IMG/VR virus record: IMGVR_UViG_3300020171_000069
Coordinates: 1-41,177 of that record
DNA length: 41,177 nt
Reading direction: 5' to 3' (one strand)
Origin: a virus
Below, one piece after another: positions 32,548 to 38,226 of the stretch. A program made the position numbers and the translations under genes. Under the pieces are notes generated by a model. The model ran no database searches and was not told the origin of the DNA. It worked only from the letters and a program-made list of their open reading frames with translations. The number at the start of each line of letters is the position of its first letter. Positions within the stretch are counted from its first letter, which is position 1.

Positions 32548-33018
32548 TTAATTATCAATATCCATCATCCTTTCAATGCTTGGAAATGGAGGTATGTTTA
32601 TTTCACCACCCGTCCTTTCAACAAGAATTCTATTCAAATTGTCATAAACAACATTTATATCGTTCTCTCTATTTAATTTTGTTGTGGACTTCTTTCCTAA
32701 TAAAACCTGTTGTAATGGTTTCCACAAATAAGTCTTTATCGAGTAGGGAGTCCAGCTAATTTCTACTTCTTGGCGGATCAAGGTTCTCATATCCATCCCC
32801 TTTTCATTAAGTTCGTCTGCTAGTTGAGTAAAAAACAAGTGGAGAGCGGCGTTTTGATTGAGCGTCCTTATGGACTTGAGCGGTTTGCAGTCTTGTATTT
32901 TAAATATCTTTAGGGATTCCCTTGCTTGTTTCAATCCTTCTGCCAAAGTTTCAGCTTCGTTTTCAACAATAATCGTAACAACATACCTCCTAGAAATTTT
33001 CGATGGTTGGGATTTCAT
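32548..33018 (-). CDS. NinB-like recombination protein (putative)
   Basis: A protein of 156 residues. The core LNQNAALHLFFTQLADELNE, SWTPYSIKTYLWKPLQQVLL, GKKSTTKLNRENDINVVYDN and the PPFPSIERMMD end match a NinB/Orf-like family common in phages; lambda NinB promotes RecF-type recombination. Overlaps the 78-residue gene upstream by 29 bp. The HNH endonuclease follows after 9 bp. Its C-terminus is duplicated downstream. Family naming is tentative. Confidence 0.6.
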   Translation of the reverse strand: MKSQPSKISRRYVVTIIVENEAETLAEGLKQARESLKIFKIQDCKPLKSIRTLNQNAALHLFFTQLADELNEKGMDMRTLIRQEVEISWTPYSIKTYLWKPLQQVLLGKKSTTKLNRENDINVVYDNLNRILVERTGGEINIPPFPSIERMMDIDN

Positions 33019-33226
33019 CTTGTTTCTTATAATCGTTACAGGTCAGGTAGGGGGCTTCTTTTCCTTGAAGTAAATCAAGCCGGACATAACCCTTGCTGTC
33101 GGATTCTTCTTTCTGCAACCAATCCATAAACTTAGCCTTGTCGATTGATACTGCCCCTAAAACAAATTCTGGGGCTTTGTCGTTTTTCTTAAAGATTCTT
33201 ATTCCTTCTGGGTAGCGTTTTTTCAT
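32990..33226 (-). CDS. Hypothetical protein in recombination module
   Basis: A protein of 78 residues (MKKRYPEGIRIFKKNDKAPE, FVLGAVSIDKAKFMDWLQKE, GYVRLDLLQGKEAPYLTCND). It has the look of a family of small early phage proteins with a beta-sheet core, sometimes found beside ssDNA-handling proteins. It overlaps its neighbours by 4 and 29 bp. No function assigned. Confidence 0.55.
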   Translation of the reverse strand: MKKRYPEGIRIFKKNDKAPEFVLGAVSIDKAKFMDWLQKEESDSKGYVRLDLLQGKEAPYLTCNDYKKQDEIPTIENF

Positions 33227-33795
33227 TTGATTTTATCTAATTCGTTAGCGATGTCTTTCTCTTGGTCAGACCTAGAGTCGGGCTGGACTATCTTAAACTT
33301 TTCTCCATTGTCTTTGTGTTCGGACCATTTCGGGCAAGTGTTAAATATAGTTCCATTGGGTCGTTTAGCCTTGATCGCCGTTTCCCCACAGATATTGCAT
33401 ATTCCCATCTTTTCAAGTTCACTTGGTTTCAATTCCTTTTCTTCCTCTTTGACCTTTTTGTTATATATGCCCATTTCTTCGTTTGAGGCTATATCAAGAC
33501 CACCACTGATACCTATGCCCAAAAATGCCAATGCACGCCCTACAGACACCGTTTCGAGCTTCTCAAGAGCTTTCAGTTGGCTGGTAGTCCCAAAACTATG
33601 ACCTGTGAAGTATCTGTTGGGGTTTTCAGTATCGGGAGTAACCTTTGCCCAAAAAACAACTGTCTTGCCCTCGTTGGTAATTGTGGGGTCTGTTTCAATC
33701 ATACCCTTGGGGTATTGCTTGTGAAATTCCTCGACCCTAGTAACAACTTGGACATAATCCTTTCCCTGCAATTTTATTGTTTTTAGTTTAGCCAT
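33223..33795 (-). CDS. Putative single-strand annealing or ssDNA-binding protein
   Basis: A protein of 190 residues. The segment TTSQLKALEKLETVSVGRAL followed by AFLGIGISGGLDIASNEEM is the T-x-x-VGRALA-x-LG pattern of some phage ssDNA annealing/recombination proteins. The C-terminus has a zinc-type CNICGETAIKAKRPNGTI...C arrangement and an acidic/charged tail. Flanked by the 78-residue gene and NinB-like protein, which supports a role in recombination-dependent replication. Substrate not proven. Confidence 0.5.
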   Translation of the reverse strand: MAKLKTIKLQGKDYVQVVTRVEEFHKQYPKGMIETDPTITNEGKTVVFWAKVTPDTENPNRYFTGHSFGTTSQLKALEKLETVSVGRALAFLGIGISGGLDIASNEEMGIYNKKVKEEEKELKPSELEKMGICNICGETAIKAKRPNGTIFNTCPKWSEHKDNGEKFKIVQPDSRSDQEKDIANELDKIK

Positions 33796-33796
33796 T

Positions 33797-34093
33797 TTAT
33801 TTCCCTAAAAAATTATCCTTTGCCATATCCTCCATATCTCCCCGTTCTTCGCTGTGTTTATTAAACTGATATTCTTCCATATCTTCAGATTCTTTTTCCG
33901 GTTCATAATCGTGGGCGTCCATAGTTTCGTCAGGAGTTCCAAAACTAAGTTTAGATTTCTTGCTATCGGGATATTTATTTGGTCCTAATGCTTCTTCTAG
34001 CATTTTATGAGTCTTAATCTGGTAATTAAGGATAGCGTCTGTTTTTCGCTGGTCCTCTTTCCATTCTTCTGACTCAAAGATGTTTCCTTCCAT
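33797..34093 (-). CDS. Acidic hypothetical protein
   Basis: A protein of 98 residues, very acidic and probably largely disordered in its second half (DETMDAHDYEPEKESEDMEE, HSEERGDMEDMAKDNFLGK). It starts just after the lysozyme-like gene and ends 1 bp before the annealing protein start. It may be an inhibitor or partner of that protein; no family recognised. Confidence 0.55.
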   Translation of the reverse strand: MEGNIFESEEWKEDQRKTDAILNYQIKTHKMLEEALGPNKYPDSKKSKLSFGTPDETMDAHDYEPEKESEDMEEYQFNKHSEERGDMEDMAKDNFLGK

Positions 34094-34102
34094 TTGTTTA
34101 AT

Positions 34103-34651
34103 TTATAAATTAGCTAAATATTGTCCCGTTCTGTAACAAGTCCACCTTCCCCAACCACCTTTATCATATATTTCTTTGGCCACCTTGACATTAAATTCTG
34201 GGTCTTGAAGTTGCTCGGTAGTATAGTCGTGATAAATCTGTGAGATTTGGAACAGTCCGACTGAGGGCTTGGAAAGATGAGTATCTCCGATTCTATCAGC
34301 GATAAGAGAGCTTTCACATTTCGCAACCGCTAAGGCTGTAGGAGTATCATCTCCGAAGTAGAGAGCTACTAGATCCGTTATACCCTCCCTTGAGGATATA
34401 GTTTTTGAATCTTTCGGCAACGACCCAGTATCTTGCGATACCACTTCGCCCACTTGTGGCTCTACTTCTGCCTCGACTGTATGTATTCTTAATGTATATC
34501 TATAGCCCTCGTTAGCCCAATTGTAATAGGGGACACCGACTAGATAAAGATATGTTCCGGTTGCTCCTATCACTAGGCATACTAGGCCTAAAAAAAATCT
34601 TGATTGTTTAAATGTACTTAACTTACTGACTATCCACTTTTTGATACGCAT
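34103..34651 (-). CDS. Membrane-anchored lysozyme-like (SLT) protein
   Basis: A protein of 182 residues. One N-terminal membrane segment (FFLGLVCLVIGATGTYLYLV) after a basic start (MRIKKWIVSKLSTFKQSR). From ~90 a transglycosylase-like fold: AVAKCESSLIADRIGDTHLS with the probable catalytic Glu (CES), SVGLFQISQIYHDYT, and KGGWGRWTCYRTGQYLANL. It would act on peptidoglycan outside the membrane. Placement in the early region, not beside the M23 enzyme, is odd and may indicate a role other than final lysis. Confidence 0.75.
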   Translation of the reverse strand: MRIKKWIVSKLSTFKQSRFFLGLVCLVIGATGTYLYLVGVPYYNWANEGYRYTLRIHTVEAEVEPQVGEVVSQDTGSLPKDSKTISSREGITDLVALYFGDDTPTALAVAKCESSLIADRIGDTHLSKPSVGLFQISQIYHDYTTEQLQDPEFNVKVAKEIYDKGGWGRWTCYRTGQYLANL

Positions 34652-34684
34652 TGAGTTTTTTTACCAACAACTCACCCGATTGCT

Positions 34685-34828
34685 TTAATTATTATCTTTT
34701 ACTTTTATCTTAATTATCCTTTTGGCTTTCTTTCTCCAGTTAAGGAGTTTCTTTACCTGTTTCAACGACCAATCCTTATAATACTTAGGGTCTTCATTCG
34801 CGATTAGTAATAGGATTTCTTTATTCAT
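34685..34828 (-). CDS. Very small basic protein
   Basis: A 47-residue frame starting MNKEILLLIANEDPKYYKDW, followed by a strongly basic helix (LKQVKKLLNWRKKAKRIIKI). It starts about 16 nt after the predicted start site of the promoter at 34851-34879. Small DNA- or RNA-binding protein is possible. No family recognised. Confidence 0.5.
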   Translation of the reverse strand: MNKEILLLIANEDPKYYKDWSLKQVKKLLNWRKKAKRIIKIKVKDNN

Positions 34829-34850
34829 TGTTTTATTGGGTTATGTATCT

Positions 34851-34879
34851 AGTCTAGCATACTATTTGGATTCCGTCAA
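34851..34879 (-). promoter_or_regulatory. Sigma70-like early promoter
   Basis: -35 TTGACG (34879-34874), 17-bp spacer, extended -10 TGC-TAGACT (34856-34851). The spacer end ATAGTATGCTAG is shared with the promoter at 35467-35495. It lies over the 3' end of the HTH gene and would serve the 47-residue gene, the lysozyme-like gene and the recombination module. Confidence 0.65.
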
Positions 34880-35041
34880 TAGCTGTTTCTTTTCTTTTGC
34901 CGCCTTTACTATCTGCTCTACCCTTTGTCTGGTGATTCCGTATTTCTCCCCGATCCTTTTATAAGACCAGCCTTTGACTTTCAGCTCCCACATCTTAAGG
35001 TTTCTTTTTTCAGTTGATTTTAAGTATTCTTTGTAGTTCAT
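34862..35041 (-). CDS. Small HTH (sigma region 4-like) protein
   Basis: A 59-residue frame starting MNYKEYLKSTEKRNLKMWEL. Residues 21-46 form a helix-turn-helix (KGWSYKRIGEKYGITRQRVE) like sigma factor region 4.2, and closely like the N-terminus of the HTH-HNH protein (RYSYKSIGSILGISRQRVHQ). The tail is basic. A candidate early transcription regulator that may bind the shared TAGTATGCTA element near the early promoters. Confidence 0.65.
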   Translation of the reverse strand: MNYKEYLKSTEKRNLKMWELKVKGWSYKRIGEKYGITRQRVEQIVKAAKEKKQLLTESK

Positions 35042-35061
35042 TTTCTTTAAATTTATATGGT

Positions 35062-35162
35062 TTATAAGCGTAACTGTTTTTTAGACCTACCTTTGCCCGA
35101 CTTGTGGGGTTCATTTCTGTAGGACGGGTCAAAATGAGCAAAAAACTCCGCATGGATAATTT
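35062..35162 (-). other. Open frame without start codon, possible coding
   Basis: The stretch between the 98-residue and HTH genes has an open frame ending HFDPSYRNEPHKSGKGRSKK and QLRL, which reads like a natural basic protein, but has no ATG, GTG or TTG upstream in this gap. It is in the -1 frame relative to the end of the upstream gene. Frameshifting, an unusual start or a sequence difference could explain it. A competing frame from an ATG gives MNPTSRAKVGLKNSYAYKPY, which looks less natural. Confidence 0.3.
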
Positions 35163-35459
35163 TTAGGATTGTTTTTGGAACGCACTTTTGGCTAAACGGG
35201 ATTTTATAGCTTCTTTCTCTTTTTCGGGCTTATTATCCCAAGCCATTTTCCGAGAGTATTCAGTATCAGTCAGACCAATCTTTGGCAGACCATGCTTTTT
35301 ACCGATTCTCATCCGAATACTTTTAGCCACTCCACACTTTTCTTCACCCTCGATATGGTTTCGGAGTTTGACATCCACATCCAAAGGACACTTATTGGCA
35401 TTGCAGAAACTAAAGCGTGGGCAGTCCTCCATTATTTTTTGTTTGGTTCTTTCGTCCAT
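35163..35459 (-). CDS. Small Cys-rich early protein, leaderless
   Basis: A protein of 98 residues. Four Cys near the N-terminus (EDCPRFSFCNANKCPLDVDV and EEKCGVAKSIRMRIG) suggest one metal site; the rest is charged (WDNKPEKEKEAIKSRLAKSA). The ATG follows the -10 box by 7 nt, so translation probably starts on a leaderless mRNA. The function is unknown; small Cys-rich proteins of this type recur in environmental phages. Confidence 0.6.
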   Translation of the reverse strand: MDERTKQKIMEDCPRFSFCNANKCPLDVDVKLRNHIEGEEKCGVAKSIRMRIGKKHGLPKIGLTDTEYSRKMAWDNKPEKEKEAIKSRLAKSAFQKQS

Positions 35460-35466
35460 ATAACTA

Positions 35467-35495
35467 ATACTAGCATACTATCCTTTTTATTGCAA
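35467..35495 (-). promoter_or_regulatory. Sigma70-like early promoter (leaderless)
   Basis: -35 TTGCAA (35495-35490), 17-bp spacer, extended -10 TGC-TAGTAT (35472-35467), then 7 nt to the ATG at 35459. The expected start coincides with the A of the ATG. The spacer carries GATAGTATGCTAG, shared with the promoter at 34851-34879. Confidence 0.65.
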
Positions 35496-35503
35496 GTCCC
35501 CTT

Positions 35504-35764
35504 TCATTGGCTCAATATCCTGGGTAACTCAATGTCTAACCGGCACTCCTCTTTTTTAAAACTTCCAGAAGGTCTCCAGTCCCTAGCCTTCTCTTCTCCG
35601 ATTTCGTCGATTTTCAGCAGGTCTCTTAAATAACGATCAAAACTAATTATATCTCGGATAGTTTCAGGGTCTAAGCTGAAATAGTCAGCCATAGCCTCAT
35701 AGCGCATCTTTCTATGATTATATCCTTTTAAGTCACAGAAGTTTTTACAAGTTTCGTATTTCAT
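35504..35764 (-). CDS. Hypothetical early protein
   Basis: A protein of 86 residues (MKYETCKNFCDLKGYNHRKM, RYEAMADYFSLDPETIRDII, RDWRPSGSFKKEECRLDIEL). Helical, possibly with a HTH-like SLDPETIRDIISFDRYL segment. It overlaps the upstream 65-residue gene by 4 bp. Function unknown. Confidence 0.6.
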   Translation of the reverse strand: MKYETCKNFCDLKGYNHRKMRYEAMADYFSLDPETIRDIISFDRYLRDLLKIDEIGEEKARDWRPSGSFKKEECRLDIELPRILSQ

Positions 35765-35958
35765 CTTCGTCTTAGTTTAGTCAATTTAAAATCTATCCAT
35801 TTCGCACTTGCCTTGTAATTATCTAATCCAGAGTTTTTTCTGAAGTCCCAGTAGTTGTCGTAATTCTCAGGAAGGGTCTTGTCGAAGTCTATCCCGTTAT
35901 CAATTAGGGTCTGTTCTTTGATTAACTCTGCGTAGCGTTCGTTTTGTTCATTAAGCAT
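35761..35958 (-). CDS. Small hypothetical protein
   Basis: A protein of 65 residues starting MLNEQNERYAELIKEQTLID, helical and charged, ending AKWIDFKLTKLRRR. It starts inside the last codons of the upstream 52-residue gene (ATGCTTAATG) and overlaps the next gene by 4 bp. Function unknown. Confidence 0.55.
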   Translation of the reverse strand: MLNEQNERYAELIKEQTLIDNGIDFDKTLPENYDNYWDFRKNSGLDNYKASAKWIDFKLTKLRRR

Positions 35959-36109
35959 AAGTTTCTGTACTCATAGAATAAGAATTTATAAGGTATCGAG
36001 AGTACTCTCTCATAAATATCTTTTCAGCAGTTAAGAGTTTCTTAGCGGATAGGGTAAAGGTTTTCTTAGTCCCGTCGTTATAAGTTACTGTGATAAGATA
36101 TTTAGTCAT
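35951..36109 (-). CDS. Very small protein, unknown
   Basis: A 52-residue frame starting MTKYLITVTYNDGTKKTFTL with a beta-hairpin-like first half and a helical second (AEKIFMREYSRYLINSYS). Its ATG overlaps the TGA of the upstream gene and its end overlaps the next start, so it is a coupled cistron. Function unknown. Confidence 0.55.
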   Translation of the reverse strand: MTKYLITVTYNDGTKKTFTLSAKKLLTAEKIFMREYSRYLINSYSMSTETYA

Positions 36110-36486
36110 ACTATTTCAGCTAGTCTTTTTTCTGCCATCTCCAATAATTTTTTGGGAGCCTCTGTTCCTTTATATTTGTCTGATTCAATATAATTCTTGA
36201 GTCCTTTTATAATTCCCTTAACAGCCCCTGCTCTTGAGATAGAAATTACCCCATCAAATCCCAGTGCGGGAAGCTCCCTGTATCTGTCCATCGGGATTGG
36301 TTTTCTATTTGGGAAGGTCTCATAGTATTTTCCGATTGACATAATTTCTGAGATACTTCTGACTGGGATAATAGACCCCTCTAATTCTATACTCTCATCA
36401 AGGCTCTTGGGTCGCAGGGCTTCCTCTTGATCGGCGGTGAGGAGGTAGTGCGCTCCTGAGTAGGTTATTATGGCGTGGGTAATCAT
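36106..36486 (-). CDS. Hypothetical early protein
   Basis: A protein of 126 residues (MITHAIITYSGAHYLLTADQ, IELEGSIIPVRSISEIMSIG, KLLEMAEKRLAEIV). Beta-rich N-terminal half with a helical end. It overlaps the replication gene by 4 bp and the 52-residue gene by 4 bp, so it is probably expressed with the replication initiator. Function unknown. Confidence 0.6.
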   Translation of the reverse strand: MITHAIITYSGAHYLLTADQEEALRPKSLDESIELEGSIIPVRSISEIMSIGKYYETFPNRKPIPMDRYRELPALGFDGVISISRAGAVKGIIKGLKNYIESDKYKGTEAPKKLLEMAEKRLAEIV

Positions 36487-37229
36487 AGTTTTGTTATTTT
36501 ACGTTGATTATCTTTTTTTTGTTTATAGTGGTTATTGATATGGGCCAGGTTGTTTTCCATCTCTAGGGGGGTGATAGACTTCCCTTTGGCGTAGCGGTCT
36601 TCGTTCATTATCGCCAGATATTTAATCAGGCCGGACACATTGCTCTCTCCGTATTTTTTTACAAGGCGCTCCAGGGCGGAACGCTGGGTCTTGTTTTTGT
36701 AGAACTTCTCGTAAGATGGATTTACAGGTTCAAATAATTTTATAAGAGTATTTATAGGAATCTTCTCTGCGACCTCTAGGTCGCTAGTATTCTTTACTTT
36801 ACTTTTATTTACTTTACTATGTGGCATTTCTCTGGTAGAAACTGGTGTTTCTGTAGTAGAAACTACCTTTTCGGCATATTTATCACGCAGATACTCTCTT
36901 TTTTCTATTAAAGGAGTTAATCTTTCAATCAAGTTGGTAGAGAAATAAGTATCCTTGTCATTCTTAATAAGCTCCAATTTTATAAAATAATCCATCATAT
37001 TTTCTAGTCTCTCAACTTCTATTCCAAAGTCGGAAGATAAAATCTCCCAGTCGATTTCATTAGATAGTTTAATTTTAAAGTTGTCACACTCGGACAAGGT
37101 TTCTAAGAGCATATTAAATACTGCATATCCTTCTAGTCCGAAAGTATTTCTGATCGCTTTTATTTTTCTATGATTTCTCATATTGTTGTCGTGGCTGAAA
37201 TAATCAGCATTGTTTTTTCGAGGCCGTGC
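36483..37229 (-). CDS. Replication initiator-like protein (DUF4373/Lin1244 N-terminal domain)
   Basis: A protein of 248 residues from ATG at 37229 (MARPRKNNADYFSHDNNMRN); a GTG at 37244 gives five more. The N-terminal ~100 residues (ADYFSHDNNMRNHRKIKAIR, NTFGLEGYAVFNMLLETLSE) match the DUF4373/Lin1244-type winged-helix domain of phage replication proteins. A linker and a C-terminal helical part (KTQRSALERLVKKYGESNVS) resemble DnaD-type regions. It probably opens or marks the origin and recruits the host helicase. It is controlled by a promoter plus terminator leader. Confidence 0.7.
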   Translation of the reverse strand, partial: ARPRKNNADYFSHDNNMRNHRKIKAIRNTFGLEGYAVFNMLLETLSECDNFKIKLSNEIDWEILSSDFGIEVERLENMMDYFIKLELIKNDKDTYFSTNLIERLTPLIEKREYLRDKYAEKVVSTTETPVSTREMPHSKVNKSKVKNTSDLEVAEKIPINTLIKLFEPVNPSYEKFYKNKTQRSALERLVKKYGESNVSGLIKYLAIMNEDRYAKGKSITPLEMENNLAHINNHYKQKKDNQRKITKL

Positions 37230-37244
37230 CATATTTTTGAACAC

Positions 37245-37331
37245 TTAAAAACCCCAACAAGCTGAGGGGCCTCGCAAAAGGCGACTTATTGGGGTATGTG
37301 AGTATTCAAATTGTTCTGCGATATTTCTCAT
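37245..37331 (-). CDS. Putative leader peptide spanning a terminator
   Basis: A 28-codon frame from ATG at 37331, exactly at the expected start of transcription. It reads MRNIAEQFEYSHTPISRLLR then GPSACWGF and stops TAA inside the T-run of the terminator. The TAA is followed directly, in the same frame, by GTG (37244) and ATG (37229) of the replication gene. Translating ribosomes would cover the terminator stem, a simple attenuation scheme. It may be fortuitous. Confidence 0.4.
   Translation of the reverse strand: MRNIAEQFEYSHTPISRLLRGPSACWGF
37251..37295 (-). terminator. Terminator/attenuator before the replication gene
   Basis: An 11-bp stem ACCCCAATAAG (37295-37285) with CTTGTTGGGGT (37261-37251), one U-G pair, then TTTTAAG on the transcribed strand. 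It lies downstream of the promoter at 37339-37367 and upstream of the replication gene, so that transcript must pass it. Confidence 0.75.
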
Positions 37332-37338
37332 ATAACCC

Positions 37339-37367
37339 ATTATTGCACGAACCCAGGAAAAAGTCAA
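37339..37367 (-). promoter_or_regulatory. Sigma70-like promoter for the replication gene
   Basis: -35 TTGACT (37367-37362), 17-bp spacer, extended -10 TGC-AATAAT (37344-37339). The predicted start, about 37332, falls at the ATG of the leader frame, 7 nt after the -10. The terminator stem begins about 36 nt downstream. Confidence 0.7.
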
Positions 37368-37382
37368 GCACCTATTTAAAAG

Positions 37383-37913
37383 TTACCCACTCCTAGCCTT
37401 ATCCCTTATTATAAAGTGCAATGTTAGGTGACACTTGTGACATAGAGTTATAAGGTTCTCTTTCTCTTTTTCATAATTATCGTACTGTCTTGTTTTATCT
37501 TTATCACAGTCTTTATGGTGAACATCAAATCTCCTCGATCCTTTTTCCCATACTTTCCCGCAAGACTGACAGGTATAATCGTCCCTAGCTCTTACCATCT
37601 CTCTGGTATATTCTCTTCCCTCTAGTCCCCTAGAAACATCCCTACAGATTTCCTTATTATGATTTAAATTTTCGCTGACCTTCTCTAAAATAGCCTTTTT
37701 CCTCAATCCTATAATTCTGTTCTTTTCTGCTCGTGTTTTCATCCTTTCTTCTTTTCGTAGATAACTTTCATCTAGCTTTTTAAAAGAGAACGGACTTTTG
37801 TACCCTGTTAATAGCTGGTGAACACGTTGCCTAGAAATACCAAGAATACTTCCTATACTTTTATAACTATAACGCTTATCTCTAAGAGATTGTATTATTG
37901 CTTTTCTATCCAT
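37383..37913 (-). CDS. HTH-HNH endonuclease, leaderless early gene
   Basis: A protein of 176 residues. Residues ~14-38 are a helix-turn-helix (RYSYKSIGSILGISRQRVHQ), the rest a basic linker and an HNH domain: YTCQSCGKVWEKGSRRFDVH, then HKDCDKDKTRQ and NLITLCHKCHLTLHF. All metal and catalytic residues are visible. The ATG begins 6 nt after the -10 of a near-consensus promoter, so the mRNA probably lacks a leader. It is the first early gene. Role: DNA nicking in replication, or a homing nuclease. Confidence 0.8.
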   Translation of the reverse strand: MDRKAIIQSLRDKRYSYKSIGSILGISRQRVHQLLTGYKSPFSFKKLDESYLRKEERMKTRAEKNRIIGLRKKAILEKVSENLNHNKEICRDVSRGLEGREYTREMVRARDDYTCQSCGKVWEKGSRRFDVHHKDCDKDKTRQYDNYEKEKENLITLCHKCHLTLHFIIRDKARSG

Positions 37914-37919
37914 GTGTCT

Positions 37920-37947
37920 ATCATACAGGATACTTGAAATTTGTCAA
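37920..37947 (-). promoter_or_regulatory. Near-consensus sigma70 early promoter
   Basis: -35 TTGACA (37947-37942), 16-bp spacer, -10 TATGAT (37925-37920). Expected start at or next to the ATG at 37913. It is the strongest promoter match in the genome and lies just after the late terminator, so it probably drives the immediate-early genes. Confidence 0.75.
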
Positions 37948-37959
37948 GTCCCCACACAT

Positions 37960-37987
37960 AAAAAAGACCCCCAGAGTGAGGGTCTTT
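37960..37987 (-). terminator. Intrinsic terminator at the end of the late operon
   Basis: On the transcribed strand AAAGACCC (37987-37980), loop, GGGTCTTT (37970-37963), then TTTATG. It lies after the holin-like gene and before the early promoter. A second perfect stem, TAAGGGC/GCCCTTA, lies just upstream at 37996-38014. Confidence 0.85.
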
Positions 37988-37995
37988 GGATTTTC

Positions 37996-38014
37996 TAAGG
38001 GCATGAAGCCCTTA
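37996..38014 (-). other. Hairpin preceding the late terminator
   Basis: A perfect 7-bp stem TAAGGGC/GCCCTTA with a 5-nt loop, without U-tract. It may protect mRNA ends or assist the adjacent terminator. Confidence 0.5.
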
Positions 38015-38043
38015 ATCAGTCGTATTAAAACGAAAGCTGATCT

Positions 38044-38226
38044 CTATTTGTTCAGAAACTTGGTGTACTCACTGAGTAAAAGTCCCAGCAGTACGACATA
38101 AATCGGAGATACTGTTATTGTGCCGTCTGTAAACATCGTCAGCAATCCGCTAAGAATGAAAGCTACGGCTTGTCCTCCACCTCTCCACAAAAGAGAATAA
38201 AGGCGTTTTTTTACTTGGTCGTTCAT
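38044..38226 (-). CDS. Holin-like membrane protein
   Basis: A protein of 60 residues with two hydrophobic spans (GGQAVAFILSGLLTMF and VSPIYVVLLGLLLSEYT) and a short basic start (MNDQVKKRLYSLLWR), the class II holin pattern. It directly follows the M23 peptidase, sharing a base with its stop (TAATG-type overlap), and is the last late gene before the terminator. It would release or activate the peptidase across the inner membrane. Confidence 0.65.
   Translation of the reverse strand: MNDQVKKRLYSLLWRGGGQAVAFILSGLLTMFTDGTITVSPIYVVLLGLLLSEYTKFLNK

Noticed and set aside
32227-32676. 149-residue plus-strand frame
   Set aside because: Antisense shadow of the HNH and NinB-like genes; every supported gene is on the minus strand and this frame has no ribosome site.
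35042-35162. 34-48 residue frame MNPTSRAKVGLKNSYAY
   Set aside because: It runs out of phase into the HTH gene and lacks a ribosome site; the start-less frame in the same stretch looks more protein-like.
37383-37913. Selfish homing role for the HTH-HNH gene
   Set aside because: It is the first early gene with its own strong promoter and no interrupted target gene around it; a phage function is equally or more likely, so no homing claim is made.
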